Shown here one piece after another: positions 8,214 to 17,333 of a stretch of DNA of 64,000 bases. The number at the start of each line of letters is the position of its first letter. The first letter of the stretch is position 1. Location of the stretch: contig NZ_JAGEVL010000007.1 in NCBI RefSeq assembly GCF_017583065.1, positions 62,001 to 126,000 of the forward strand. The letters run 5' to 3'. The stretch is from Staphylococcus shinii. GTDB taxonomy: Bacteria > Bacillota > Bacilli > Staphylococcales > Staphylococcaceae. The notes under the pieces are model-generated. The model worked only from the letters and a program-made list of their open reading frames with translations, was not told the DNA's origin and ran no database searches. The translations under genes and the position numbers were made by a program.

Positions 8214-8356
8214 ACGTTGAATTTTATCACAATTTACTAGATAAATTTTATATTAAATAGAGATATAGCAACTAGAAATAGTGAAGAATGTAATGGCTAA
8301 ATAGTAGACATTAGCGATTTACACTGCTAAAATTCAAAGCGAATGTTCACTCAAAG

Positions 8357-8385
8357 TATACAAAAAAGCGTTTTTATAGTATAAT
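8357..8385 (+). promoter_or_regulatory. Probable sigma-A promoter of the epimerase-like gene
   Basis: TATAAT at 8380-8385 is preceded after 17 bases by TATACA (8357-8362), four of six matches to the -35 consensus. The start codon lies about 68 bases after the predicted start. Confidence 0.5.
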
Positions 8386-8459
8386 ATTGTTGAAAATAGG
8401 GGTATTGTCCACTGGGAAAATACATTACAATTTCTGTAATATACAAGGGAGATATAAAT

Positions 8460-9422
8460 ATGAAAAAAATTATTATTACTGGTGCATTAGGACAAATAGG
8501 AACTGAATTAGTTGTGAAGTGTAGAACATTATATGGCAATGACAATGTTTTAGCTACTGATATTAAAGAGCCAGAAGCTGATGCTGCAATTGCAAATGGT
8601 CCATTTGAAATATTGGATGTGACTGATAAATCACGTATGAATGCACTTGTTGAATCGTTTAAGCCGGACACGATTATGCACATGGCTGCTTTATTATCCG
8701 CTACTGCTGAAAAAAACCCGTTATTTGCATGGGATTTGAATATGGGGGGATTAATGAATGCTTTAGAGATTGCACGTGAGCATGATTTATTATTCTTTAC
8801 ACCAAGTTCTATAGGTGCGTTCGGTCCATCAACACCTAAGGTAAATACACCACAAGTAACGATTCAGCGTCCAACTTCAATGTATGGCGTGAATAAAGTT
8901 GCAGGTGAATTGTTATGTCAGTATTACTTTGAAAAGTTCGGTGTTGATACACGCAGTGTAAGATTTCCAGGCTTAATTTCACATATTAAAGAGCCAGGTG
9001 GCGGCACAACAGACTATGCGGTTGATATTTATTTTAAAGCTGTAAGAGAAGGACGTTATTCAAGCTTTATTGAAAAAGGCACATTCATGGATATGATGTA
9101 TATGGAAGATGCAATCGATGCCATTATCCAACTTATGGAAGCAGACGGTGTTAAATTAATTAACCGTAATGCATATAATTTAAGTGCGATGAGTATTGAA
9201 CCAGAAATGGTTAAAACAGCAATTCAAGAATATTACCCAGACTTTAAATTAGACTATAATGTAGATCCAGTGAGACAATCAATTGCTAATAGTTGGCCAG
9301 ATAGTATTGATGTAAGTTGTGCAAGAGCAGAATGGGGCTTTGATCCACAATACGATTTAAACAAAATGACTAAAGTGATGTTAGATGCTATCGAAGGTAA
9401 AGAAACAGCTGAAGTAAGATAA
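8460..9422 (+). CDS. NAD-dependent epimerase/dehydratase, L-threonine 3-dehydrogenase-like SDR
   Basis: A 320-residue extended short-chain dehydrogenase. The cofactor site TGALGQIG (residues 7-14) and the catalytic Tyr-X3-Lys (YGVNK, about 143-147) with an upstream Ser (TPSSIGAFG) are intact. Overall pattern, including the LDVTDKS and MHMAALLSA segments, matches the GalE-like threonine 3-dehydrogenases that make 2-amino-3-ketobutyrate. The same gene precedes ilvE in S. aureus, so it is backbone. GGGAG ribosome site 8 bases before the ATG. No 2-amino-3-ketobutyrate CoA ligase (kbl) neighbour is present here; a sugar-nucleotide substrate cannot be excluded. Confidence 0.85.
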   Translation: MKKIIITGALGQIGTELVVKCRTLYGNDNVLATDIKEPEADAAIANGPFEILDVTDKSRMNALVESFKPDTIMHMAALLSATAEKNPLFAWDLNMGGLMNALEIAREHDLLFFTPSSIGAFGPSTPKVNTPQVTIQRPTSMYGVNKVAGELLCQYYFEKFGVDTRSVRFPGLISHIKEPGGGTTDYAVDIYFKAVREGRYSSFIEKGTFMDMMYMEDAIDAIIQLMEADGVKLINRNAYNLSAMSIEPEMVKTAIQEYYPDFKLDYNVDPVRQSIANSWPDSIDVSCARAEWGFDPQYDLNKMTKVMLDAIEGKETAEVR

Positions 9423-9561
9423 AACAATACCAGCTGTTATTCAATAGAATTTAAAAATTCAAGCAGCTATGATGATAATTAAAAATGGAGCGTTTGCTGT
9501 TATAAATTATAACTAAATACTATTTATTTTCGTCTGTTAAGCGTATAGAAAGTCTAATACG

Positions 9562-9617
9562 GCGTGGATATGTTGCCAAAATTTTGAATTTGATAACATG
9601 TCTACGCTATTATTATT
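9562..9617 (+). terminator. Putative terminator downstream of the SDR gene
   Basis: A 13-bp stem with two G-U pairs (9562-9574 with 9595-9607) around a 20-base loop is followed by TATTATTATTAAT. It is 140 bases after the SDR stop. The tail is T-rich but interrupted. Confidence 0.5.
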
Positions 9618-9619
9618 AA

Positions 9620-9820
9620 TAAAAATATTAAGATCAATGAAAATGAAACAGTTATAAAACAGCATTTTACCAGTTATGAAAATTAGGCACTTATGCAGAA
9701 ACTTTAGCTTAGGTGCACCTATTATATAAATCTTTTCAAACTTTCAATCGTCATATTAAGGGGGAGGTGAGTACAACGAAAACAGTGTATTAAAATTGTT
9801 TTCTGTTCCTCTCCCTTATT
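9620..9820 (+). other. Non-coding stretch with strong GC-rich hairpin before ilvE
   Basis: AAGGGGGAGG at 9758-9767 pairs with CCTCTCCCTT at 9808-9817, enclosing a second stem formed by AAAACA and TGTTTT. A T-rich tail (TTATTATTTCTTTATTTT) follows. The ilvE promoter lies downstream at 9851, so this hairpin is not in the ilvE mRNA; it could end a small RNA or be a second terminator for the SDR gene. No T-box consensus was found. A start-like GTG after GGGGGAG would give only eight codons. Confidence 0.45.
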
Positions 9821-9850
9821 ATTTCTTTATTTTAAATTTTTTGAAAATTA

Positions 9851-9879
9851 TTGAACAGCACTCGTTGGATTGATATAAT
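9851..9879 (+). promoter_or_regulatory. ilvE promoter
   Basis: TTGAAC (9851-9856), a 17-base spacer, then TATAAT (9874-9879) preceded by TGA, an extended -10. The predicted mRNA starts about 35 bases before the ilvE ATG, leaving no room for a T-box or attenuator. Confidence 0.75.
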
Positions 9880-9920
9880 TTAATGTAATACTCAAAGAAA
9901 TACCATTAGGAGGAAAAATC

Positions 9921-10997
9921 ATGTCAGAAAAAATTGAATTTGTACAACGAGAAACACTTAAAGAAAAACCGGATCCAAGTGATTTAGGTTTCGGGAAATA
10001 TTTTACAGATTATATGTTAAGTTTCGACTACGATATTGATCAAGGATGGCATGATTTAAAGATTGTGCCTTATGGACCAATTGAACTTTCTCCGGCAGCA
10101 CAAGCCTTACATTACGGCCAAGCAGTATTTGAAGGTTTGAAAGCTTACAAGCATGACGGTGAGGTAGATTTATTCCGTCCCTCTGAGAACTTTAAACGTA
10201 TTAATAATTCATTATCACGATTAGATATGCCGAAAGTTGATGAAGAGGCAGTGTTAGAAGGGTTGAAGCAATTAGTAGATATAGAACGTGATTGGGTGCC
10301 AGAAGGTGAAGGTCAATCGTTATACATACGTCCATATGTTTTTGCCACAGAAGGTATTTTAGGCGTACGCCCTTCTTATTCATATAAATTATTAATTATT
10401 TTGTCACCATCAGGTTCATATTATGGTGGGGAGTCGTTAAGTCCAACTAAAATTTATGTAGAAGATGAATATGTGCGTGCTGTTCGTGGCGGTGTAGGCC
10501 ATGCAAAAGTTGCTGGAAACTACGCTGCTAGTTTATTAGCACAAACGAATGCATCAGCACAAGGCTATGACCAAGTATTGTGGTTAGATGGCGTTGAACA
10601 AAAATATGTAGAAGAAGTCGGTAGTATGAATATCTTCTTCGTAGAAAATGGTAAACTTGTAACACCAGAATTAAATGGTAGTATTTTACCAGGTATTACA
10701 CGTAAAACTGTAATTGAATTAGCGCAAAATTTAGGCTATGAAGTGGAGGAACGTCGAGTATCTATCGATGAACTTATTGAAGCGCATAATAAAGGTGAAT
10801 TGACAGAAGTATTTGGTACGGGTACTGCAGCAGTTATCTCACCAGTAGGTCAATTAAAATATGGTGAAACTGAAATTGTTATTAATAATAATGAAACTGG
10901 TGAAGTTACTCAAAATTTATATGATAATTATACTGGTATCCAAAGTGGTAAACTTGAAGATCCACAAGGTTGGAGAGTCGTTGTACCAAGATACTAA
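9921..10997 (+). CDS. ilvE: Branched-chain amino acid aminotransferase
   Basis: A 358-residue fold-type IV PLP aminotransferase of the normal length for Gram-positive IlvE. The PLP lysine is Lys196 in [11 protein letters not shown]; the conserved [12 protein letters not shown] and [13 protein letters not shown] segments surround the active site, and [13 protein letters not shown] binds the phosphate. It interconverts leucine, isoleucine and valine with their 2-oxo acids using glutamate/2-oxoglutarate, the last step of synthesis and first of degradation (branched fatty acid primers). AGGAGG ribosome site 7 bases before the ATG, own promoter at 9851 and terminator at 11074: a single-gene unit. 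Confidence 0.95.
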   Translation: MSEKIEFVQRETLKEKPDPSDLGFGKYFTDYMLSFDYDIDQGWHDLKIVPYGPIELSPAAQALHYGQAVFEGLKAYKHDGEVDLFRPSENFKRINNSLSRLDMPKVDEEAVLEGLKQLVDIERDWVPEGEGQSLYIRPYVFATEGILGVRPSYSYKLLIILSPSGSYYGGESLSPTKIYVEDEYVRAVRGGVGHAKVAGNYAASLLAQTNASAQGYDQVLWLDGVEQKYVEEVGSMNIFFVENGKLVTPELNGSILPGITRKTVIELAQNLGYEVEERRVSIDELIEAHNKGELTEVFGTGTAAVISPVGQLKYGETEIVINNNETGEVTQNLYDNYTGIQSGKLEDPQGWRVVVPRY

Positions 10998-11073
10998 ACC
11001 ACACAAAAATATAATGATTATTGAACAATAATCTAAATTATGAGAGTAAATTGTAATAACTAATATAATATTT

Positions 11074-11115
11074 GAGGCTGAGACATACCAATGTATGTCC
11101 CAGCCTCGCTTTATG
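11074..11115. terminator. ilvE terminator (staphylococcal GGCTGAGACAT type)
   Basis: GAGGCTG and AGACATAC (11074-11088) pair with GTATGTC and CAGCCTC (11093-11107) around a CAAT loop. It belongs to a family of similar terminators that recurs in this window (16838, 61083). Confidence 0.85.
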
Positions 11116-11148
11116 TATGATTTGATAAAATGTATTCCAATAGAATTA

Positions 11149-11367
11149 TTATTTTGAAGATGACTGAGATTGATTTTCCTCTTTTATACCATCTTTAGCA
11201 CCTTTTTTTATATCATCTATATGATAAAATCCACTAACGACAATCATAGAAACTACAATGACACCAATACCTTTAAACCAACTAGATGGAGACATTTGTT
11301 TTTCTCTTTTAGCAAAATATAACCCGATTAATACGGCAACAATAATAAAAGTAATTGCGTAACCCAT
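11149..11367 (-). CDS. Small membrane protein of unknown function
   Basis: A 72-residue protein with two predicted membrane helices (about residues 3-16 and 27-46) separated by a basic loop KREKQM, then a charged Ser/Gln-rich tail. AAAAGGAGG lies 8 bases before the ATG at 11367; an upstream in-frame start at 11406 has no ribosome site. It is divergent from the DUF1648 membrane protein and stands alone. No family recognised. Confidence 0.7.
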   Translation of the reverse strand: MGYAITFIIVAVLIGLYFAKREKQMSPSSWFKGIGVIVVSMIVVSGFYHIDDIKKGAKDGIKEENQSQSSSK

Positions 11368-11536
11368 AAAACAAACCTCCTTTTTGAAATGTTTGAAAAT
11401 AAACAAAACTAAATTTTTAAGAAAATACCTTCATATCAAAATAGTAACACAACTTTTTAAAACATTAAATATTTAAAAAATAGTGTTTAATGCAATCATT
11501 ATTAAAGTGAAACTTGTTTTTGAAAGGAACATCGAC

Positions 11537-12007
11537 GTGAATAAAATATTGAACATTACCAGTTTTATTATGCTTATCTTGTTACTACTATATATATTGA
11601 TAAATTATAATGCTTTGCCTAAAACGGTGCCAATTCACTATGATTTATACAATCATCCAGATGGATGGGGTGATAGAAATTCATTGTTTGCCATTCCTTT
11701 GGTAGGTTTGATGATATGGTTTTTAATGTATTCATTGTATAAATATTATCCAAAACTTATAAAACTAGATATTAACTTAAGAGGCGAACAACCGACAAAG
11801 AAGGCGATTAAAACGCATATAACTTTTGTTGTTATTTTGAACTTTGAAATTACTTTGTTTATTTTTTTAATGGGAGTAATGGATATCTATAATATCAAAG
11901 ATGGATCGATACATTTAGGCATCTTTCAGTTTATCGCTTTCGCTATAGTTATTGGAGTAACCTTAATATGGTTAGTAGTGAGCGACTATAAGAACAAAAG
12001 GAAATAA
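11537..12007 (+). CDS. DUF1648 domain membrane protein
   Basis: A 156-residue protein with about four membrane helices. The DUF1648 signature is visible near residues 25-45: LPKTVPIHYDLYNHPDGWGD, the segment shared with SdpI-type immunity proteins and related Firmicute membrane proteins. GTG at 11537 is favoured by AAAGGA eight bases upstream; the longer ORF from 11483 lacks a ribosome site. A full SdpI domain is missing, so an immunity role should not be assumed. The gene stands alone between a divergent small membrane protein and a HAD phosphatase. Confidence 0.75.
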   Translation: MNKILNITSFIMLILLLLYILINYNALPKTVPIHYDLYNHPDGWGDRNSLFAIPLVGLMIWFLMYSLYKYYPKLIKLDINLRGEQPTKKAIKTHITFVVILNFEITLFIFLMGVMDIYNIKDGSIHLGIFQFIAFAIVIGVTLIWLVVSDYKNKRK

Positions 12008-12113
12008 TATAACGACGGCAGTTTCATTATTTGTATACAAAGTTAGTTTTATATTAAAATAAAATAGGTTTTAAAAACAAAGATAGTGTAAAACTATAGG
12101 AGCTGTTCTAGCG

Positions 12114-12806
12114 ATGAAATGGATTTTATTTGATAAAGATGGCACGATTATATATTTTGATCGTAGTTGGATGAAGATTGGTTTACAACTTGTAGATGAT
12201 TTTATGGAAGTTTACCAAGATGAAATTGGAGATAAAGAAGCGGCTTACGCGCATTTAGGTGTTGTCGATGGAGAAATTCAACCAGGCACAATCATGGCTT
12301 CAGGTGCCTTAGATGAAATGGTTAAAGCGTTCTGTGATATTGCAGGCCAAGATGTTACTAAATGGGCACAAAGTAGAAGTCAAATACTTGTAGATAACCG
12401 TGTTCCAGAAAATGTCTTGGTAGAAGGTATTGAAGAGACACTTGAAACCTTAAAACGCCAAGGTTATAAGATGGGTATTGTAACAAGTGATTCTAAAAAA
12501 GGTGTGGAGCAGTTTCTAGAAATTACGAAATTCGATCATTTCTTTGATGTGGTTATTTCAACAGAAGCAAACGCAGTTGAAAAACCAAATCCAGAAGTAC
12601 TTAATCCGTTATTTGATTATTATGATGTAGCGCCTCAAGATGTAGTTATGGTAGGTGACACTGCAAATGATATGCAAACAGGTGTTAATGCGGAATTAGG
12701 CTTGAAAATTGCTGTTTTAACGGGCGTGGGTTTGGAACAAGAATTTACAAATGCGGATTACATAGTAGAAACTGCAAATGATATTGTGGAAATAATAAAT
12801 CAATAG
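12114..12806 (+). CDS. HAD-superfamily hydrolase (phosphoglycolate phosphatase-like)
   Basis: A 230-residue HAD phosphatase. Motif I FDKDGTI (Asp7, Asp9), motif II VTSDS (about 123), the lysine of motif III (EKPNPEV, about 158) and motif IV MVGDTANDM (about 180) are all present, so the active site is intact. The insert between motif I and II gives a C1-type helical cap. Substrates of such proteins are small phosphorylated metabolites; the specific one is not evident. AGGAG ribosome site and a palindromic terminator at 12827 bracket it as a single unit. Confidence 0.85.
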   Translation: MKWILFDKDGTIIYFDRSWMKIGLQLVDDFMEVYQDEIGDKEAAYAHLGVVDGEIQPGTIMASGALDEMVKAFCDIAGQDVTKWAQSRSQILVDNRVPENVLVEGIEETLETLKRQGYKMGIVTSDSKKGVEQFLEITKFDHFFDVVISTEANAVEKPNPEVLNPLFDYYDVAPQDVVMVGDTANDMQTGVNAELGLKIAVLTGVGLEQEFTNADYIVETANDIVEIINQ

Positions 12807-12826
12807 GCTTAACCACTAAATTATGT

Positions 12827-12858
12827 CATAATATACGTAACGTATATTATGATTTTTT
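12827..12858 (+). terminator. HAD gene terminator
   Basis: A perfect 11-bp inverted repeat (12827-12837 and 12841-12851) with a TAA loop is followed by seven T residues. Confidence 0.8.
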
Positions 12859-12888
12859 TATATTTAATATAAGTGTCGAGGTGATTAG

Positions 12889-13278
12889 ATGATTGATGGT
12901 AAATATGCCGATTATCAAGGTGAAACTTATAAAGTAGTGGAAATTATTAGTAATGAAGTTGTATTGGTCACTGAAGACGAGCGAGCTTTAGCGCATGGTT
13001 TTAAAGCAAATACGACAAACCACACTGCACACGCGTTGTATTTTAAACACGTTGCACGAGATGATATAGATGAACTGTATGCACTGTATCAAGAAGCGAG
13101 ATACGGTGGTGCTGTTTTTGATCTCTATCAAGATACTGAGGGGCAATTATATATTGGTACCGAAGATGAAGATAAGGCTAGCACCTTTGGTTTAGTACAA
13201 ACAGATGAATATTACTATAGTAAATACGTGACTGAAGATGAAATTGAAAAAATTATATATCGAAGTCATATTGAATAA
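12889..13278 (+). CDS. Conserved staphylococcal hypothetical protein
   Basis: A 129-residue acidic soluble protein (pI low, many Asp/Glu and Tyr), with no membrane segment or signal peptide. GAGGTGATT ribosome site. A gene of this kind lies between the HAD and deoxynucleoside kinase genes in S. aureus, so it is part of the genus backbone. I recognise no domain; the N-terminal third (KYADYQGETYKVVEI) looks like a small beta-barrel strand pattern, which is only an impression. Confidence 0.75.
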   Translation: MIDGKYADYQGETYKVVEIISNEVVLVTEDERALAHGFKANTTNHTAHALYFKHVARDDIDELYALYQEARYGGAVFDLYQDTEGQLYIGTEDEDKASTFGLVQTDEYYYSKYVTEDEIEKIIYRSHIE

Positions 13279-13294
13279 ATTACGATACCTGAAT

Positions 13295-13335
13295 AAAAAG
13301 TCACTCCGACTAAAAGTTTAGTGGAGTGACTTTTT
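13295..13335. terminator. Bidirectional convergent terminator
   Basis: AAAAAGTCACTCC (13295-13307) pairs with GGAGTGACTTTTT (13323-13335). It separates the hypothetical gene from the convergent kinase pair. Confidence 0.9.
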
Positions 13336-13350
13336 ATGTAAAGTTAGAGG

Positions 13351-14013
13351 CTAACGTTGATCAACTTTACGGTATGTGTCAATGACATGACGTATTTTAT
13401 CGATAACTGGGTTTAATGATTCGGGATCCTCGTGTAAGTCATATTCATTAATGTTTACTCGAACAACAGGGCACGCATTAAATTCGGAAATCCAATCTTC
13501 ATAGCGTTGGAATAATTTTTGCCAATATGCTACATCTGTTTCAATTTCCATTTGACGACCACGTTGCTTAATTCGTTGAATTACATCGTCATAATCACAT
13601 TCTAAATAAATTAAGACGTCTGGTTTAGGGAAGTAAGGTGTCATTACCATAGCGTTGAAGAGTTCAGAATAAGTTTGAAAGTCTTCAGAACTCATTGTTC
13701 CTTGTTCTTCATGCATTTTGGCAAAAATATCAACATCTTCATAAATAGAACGGTCTTGAATAAAACCGCCACCGTATTCAAACATTCGTTTTTGTTCTTT
13801 AAAGCGTTCTGCTAAGAAATAAATTTGTAAATGGAAGCTCCAACGTTCAAAATCATTATAAAATTTATCGAGGTAGGGATTATTATCGACATTTTCAAAT
13901 GACGTTTTAAAGTTAAAGCGTTCTGCTAAAGCTTTTGTTAATGTTGATTTGCCAACGCCTACTGTACCAGCGATAGTAATTACAGCATCTTGTGGAATAC
14001 CATATTTATTCAT
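13351..14013 (-). CDS. dck: Deoxynucleoside kinase, deoxyadenosine/deoxycytidine type
   Basis: A 220-residue deoxynucleoside kinase. P-loop GTVGVGKST near residue 14, the substrate-binding FERWSFHLQIYFLAERF, the DRSIYED (DR-S motif with catalytic Glu nearby) and the lid RGRQMEI are all present, closely matching Bacillus Dck. It phosphorylates dA/dC to monophosphates for salvage. Its start ATG at 14013 overlaps the stop of dgk by 8 bases and uses a GGAGGA site inside dgk, so the two are translationally coupled. The ATG at 14019 is too close to the ribosome site. Confidence 0.88.
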   Translation of the reverse strand: MNKYGIPQDAVITIAGTVGVGKSTLTKALAERFNFKTSFENVDNNPYLDKFYNDFERWSFHLQIYFLAERFKEQKRMFEYGGGFIQDRSIYEDVDIFAKMHEEQGTMSSEDFQTYSELFNAMVMTPYFPKPDVLIYLECDYDDVIQRIKQRGRQMEIETDVAYWQKLFQRYEDWISEFNACPVVRVNINEYDLHEDPESLNPVIDKIRHVIDTYRKVDQR

Positions 14014-14623
14014 GCTCATGTCCTCCAATAAGTGGTTTCACTAATTCTAAAATATAATTATAATCTTCATCATACTTAACAAAGTCAAGTTGAGTAGTAT
14101 CGATTCGTATAACGCGAGCGCCTTCTGATTTAAGAGACTCGTAATAAGCATTATAGTCACGCTTTAGATTTAATAAATAATCATCTGCAATTTGATGTTC
14201 AAAGCTACGATTACGATGTGCAATACGTGTTTTTAGCATTGCTAAATCAGCATCTAAAAAGATGATAACATTCGGCATTTCTAAATCTTCGGTTAAAATA
14301 TCGTATATTCTTGAGAATTTATTATATTCTGATGTGGTTAAGGTATTATTCGCAAATATCTTATTTTTATATATGTGATAATCGCTAACAATCCCATTAT
14401 TAATTAAAGCAAGATCTTGAAATTGTTTATATCGATTACATAAGAAAAACATTTCTGTTTGGAAACTCCATTTTGAAATGTCATCATAGAAATCTGATAA
14501 AAAAGGATTTTCTGTAATAATTTCTTTTTCTTCATAATATTTATAAGTTTGACTGAGTTTATGTGCTAAAGAAGATTTTCCGACTCCAATCGGACCTTCA
14601 ATTGCGATAAAATGTTTTTTCAT
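14006..14623 (-). CDS. dgk: Deoxyguanosine kinase
   Basis: A 205-residue paralogue of dck. P-loop GPIGVGKSS at residues 8-16, ENPFLSDFYDDISKWSFQTEMFF and the lid arginines (RIAHRNRSFE) resemble Bacillus Dgk. It salvages deoxyguanosine. The start at 14623 follows GGAGCGG; a longer ORF to 14689 would run into the tadA promoter region and has no ribosome site. First gene of the dgk-dck operon, divergent from tadA with only 64 bases between the starts, so their promoters must overlap. Confidence 0.88.
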   Translation of the reverse strand: MKKHFIAIEGPIGVGKSSLAHKLSQTYKYYEEKEIITENPFLSDFYDDISKWSFQTEMFFLCNRYKQFQDLALINNGIVSDYHIYKNKIFANNTLTTSEYNKFSRIYDILTEDLEMPNVIIFLDADLAMLKTRIAHRNRSFEHQIADDYLLNLKRDYNAYYESLKSEGARVIRIDTTQLDFVKYDEDYNYILELVKPLIGGHEHE

Positions 14624-14648
14624 ATTTTCCGCTCCAATGTTAAAATAG

Positions 14649-15179
<531 letters not shown>

Positions 15180-15279
15180 ACTTTTGGTAGAATAAGAATA
15201 TGTTACAAAATTATGGCAAATGAGAATGAGATGTAATTAAATTTGTGTAATCGATCTAAGAAGGGAACGAGGTAAACGA

Positions 15280-16152
15280 ATGATAAACTTAATTGCTACA
15301 GATATGGATGGGACGTTACTTAATGCCGCACATGAAATATCCGAGGAGAATATTAAAGCCATTAAATATGCGCAGTCACAAGGGATTACTGTTGTAATAG
15401 CAACAGGTCGTGCTTTTTATGAAGCAAACACGCCTGTAAATCAAACAAATTTAAAAATGCCGTATATTTGTTTGAATGGTGCTGAAGTGAGAGATGAATC
15501 ATTTAACATCATGAGTACTTCTAATTTGAACCGTGAATTAATCAATAGAATTACGCATGAACTTAAGAATGAAGATATCTACTACCAAGTGTACACAAAC
15601 TTAGGTATATATACAGAAAATCCACAGCGTGACTTAGAAATTTATATAGATATTGCTGAACGTGCAGGACAAAATGCGGATGTAGAAAAGATTAAAGCTG
15701 GCATCCAAAAACGTATTGATAACGGTACTTTAAAAGTGGTAGATAATTATGACAAGATTGAAGATACACCTGGTGAAATTGTAATGAAAATTTTAGCGTT
15801 TGATAGCGATTTGTCTAAAATTGACCGTGTCAGTGAAAAATTAGCACAATCAGAAAGTCTTGCAATATCTTCATCATCTAGAGGTAATATTGAAATTACG
15901 CATTCAGATGCACAAAAAGGTATAGCTTTAGAAACAATTGCTGAACGACTAAACATTGATATGAAAAATGTTATGGCAATCGGCGATAATATGAACGATA
16001 TTTCAATGCTTGAACGTGTAGGATATTCTGTTGCTATGGAAAATGCTGCGCCAGAAGTGAAAGTAGTAGCAACTTACGCAACAGATTCTAATGAAGCAAG
16101 CGGTGTTGGTAAAGCAATAATGAAACTACTCCAAGAAAACAATGAAAAATAG
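15280..16152 (+). CDS. Cof-type HAD phosphatase (YidA-like sugar phosphatase)
   Basis: A 290-residue HAD-IIB hydrolase. Motif I DMDGTLL (Asp8, Asp10), motif II ATGR, motif III lysine in DAQKGIAL, and motif IV GDNMNDISML are intact; the middle third forms the C2 cap. Members dephosphorylate sugar phosphates and FMN-like substrates. GGGAACGAGG ribosome site. Eighteen bases separate it from azo1, so the two are probably co-transcribed. Confidence 0.87.
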   Translation: MINLIATDMDGTLLNAAHEISEENIKAIKYAQSQGITVVIATGRAFYEANTPVNQTNLKMPYICLNGAEVRDESFNIMSTSNLNRELINRITHELKNEDIYYQVYTNLGIYTENPQRDLEIYIDIAERAGQNADVEKIKAGIQKRIDNGTLKVVDNYDKIEDTPGEIVMKILAFDSDLSKIDRVSEKLAQSESLAISSSSRGNIEITHSDAQKGIALETIAERLNIDMKNVMAIGDNMNDISMLERVGYSVAMENAAPEVKVVATYATDSNEASGVGKAIMKLLQENNEK

Positions 16153-16170
16153 TATGAGGTGAAGTAATAA

Positions 16171-16737
16171 ATGAAAGGTTTAATTATAGTAGGTAGCGCG
16201 AAATTAGGTTCGCATACTACTGCATTATCAAAATATTTAAAAGGTCATTTTGAAGAACATGATTTTGAAGTCGATATCTTCGATTTGGCAGAACGTCCAA
16301 TCCATCAACTTGATGTATCTGGTGCTTCACAACCAAGTGAAGATTATAAAAACAATTTAAACATATTAAAGGAAAAAGCGAGAGCAGCAGACTTCTTTGT
16401 GTTAGGTAGTCCGAATTATCACGGTTCATATTCTGGTATTTTAAAAAATGCATTAGATCATTTAACAATGGATGATTTTAAAATGAAACCAGTTGGCTTG
16501 ATTGGTAATAGTGGGGGTATAGTAAGTTCTGAACCACTATCACATTTAAGATTAATTGTTAGAACGTTGTTAGGTATAGCGGTACCAACACAAATCGCTA
16601 CTCATGATACAGATTACAAAAAACTTGAAGATGGTACATTATACTTAGATAATGAAGAGTTCCAATTACGTGCACGTCTATTTGTAGATCAAATAATCTC
16701 ATTCGTTAAAAACAGTCCTTACGAACATTTAAAATAG
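16171..16737 (+). CDS. azo1: FMN-dependent NADPH azoreductase
   Basis: A 188-residue flavodoxin-fold NADPH:FMN reductase. GSAKLGSHT (phosphate loop, residues 8-16), [19 protein letters not shown] (flavin loop, about 81-99) and GNSGG are present, and length and C-terminus (NSPYEHLK) match S. aureus Azo1 from memory. It reduces azo dyes, quinones or nitro compounds with NADPH. Follows the Cof-type phosphatase and ends with a bidirectional terminator. In S. aureus the sdr adhesin genes follow; here a SarA-like and an AraC regulator occupy that position. Confidence 0.9.
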   Translation: MKGLIIVGSAKLGSHTTALSKYLKGHFEEHDFEVDIFDLAERPIHQLDVSGASQPSEDYKNNLNILKEKARAADFFVLGSPNYHGSYSGILKNALDHLTMDDFKMKPVGLIGNSGGIVSSEPLSHLRLIVRTLLGIAVPTQIATHDTDYKKLEDGTLYLDNEEFQLRARLFVDQIISFVKNSPYEHLK

Positions 16738-16837
16738 GGTGAGAGTACCATTTCATTTATGAACTAAAATGATGCTGTTAATCAGTGTAAAATGGTTATA
16801 AAAGGAAGCAAAAATCCTACATAATACTCTACATCAC

Positions 16838-16880
16838 AATAATGGGCTGGAACATTTATATGTTCCAGCCCATTATTTAT
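16838..16880. terminator. Long bidirectional terminator
   Basis: A perfect 18-bp stem (16838-16855 with 16860-16877), core GGGCTGGAACAT, with a 4-base loop. Shared by azo1 and the convergent SarA-family gene. It is of the same recurring family as the ilvE terminator. Confidence 0.9.
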
Positions 16881-16897
16881 ATTATAAACTTGGTTGA

Positions 16898-17236
16898 TTA
16901 GCTTTTTCTACTTAATATCGTATCGACTATTAAATGATATTGCTTAATAATAGATTTTATTTTAGAGAAATCAATATCATGTAAGAAAATGCGTCTTTCA
17001 TCATAAACGTCTCTTGATTTTTTAAACAATCCTAAGTCACTTAAGTGGTTAATTTGTACTGATATTGGTGTATTTTCAATATTTAAGTGTTTTTTAAGTT
17101 CTACAGCATCAATTTTTTCTTTATTGAGGTAATTTAGCTTTTCTAAAATTACAATTTCTAAAAACGACATGTCTAAATTCTTCTTTAGTGCTCTTTTAAT
17201 TGTATTTCTATTTTCTTCATAATAAATTGTATCCAT
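16898..17236 (-). CDS. SarA-family winged-helix regulator
   Basis: A 112-residue single-domain SarA/MarR-type protein. The winged helix with KKHLNIENTPISVQINHLSDLG as recognition region and the family wing motif DERR (DVYDERRIFL, residues about 80-90) are clear. Such proteins bind AT-rich DNA as dimers and control virulence, biofilm and autolysis genes. GAGAGGG ribosome site five bases upstream. It is followed downstream of an AraC-type regulator on the same strand (98-base gap, possibly separate promoters). Which Sar paralogue it corresponds to cannot be said; it may be lineage-specific. Confidence 0.85.
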   Translation of the reverse strand: MDTIYYEENRNTIKRALKKNLDMSFLEIVILEKLNYLNKEKIDAVELKKHLNIENTPISVQINHLSDLGLFKKSRDVYDERRIFLHDIDFSKIKSIIKQYHLIVDTILSRKS

Positions 17237-17333
17237 ATTTACCCTCTCAATTCTTTTTAAACTTTGTATAAAGATTTGTCTTATTGGTTCACTTTATAGT
17301 GCGCATCCATATTGACTATGCCTTTAATACGTT

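Noticed and set aside
8066..8260. 64-residue plus-strand ORF
   Set aside because: It is antisense to the fusB-type leader and promoter, has no ribosome site and a composition typical of AT-rich noise.
9500..9920. T-box riboswitch considered upstream of ilvE
   Set aside because: No AGGGTGGNACCGCG-like box or specifier stem, and the promoter lies only about 40 bases before the start codon.
11537..12007. SdpI-type immunity protein
   Set aside because: Only the DUF1648 segment is seen; the full SdpI domain and an associated toxin operon are missing.
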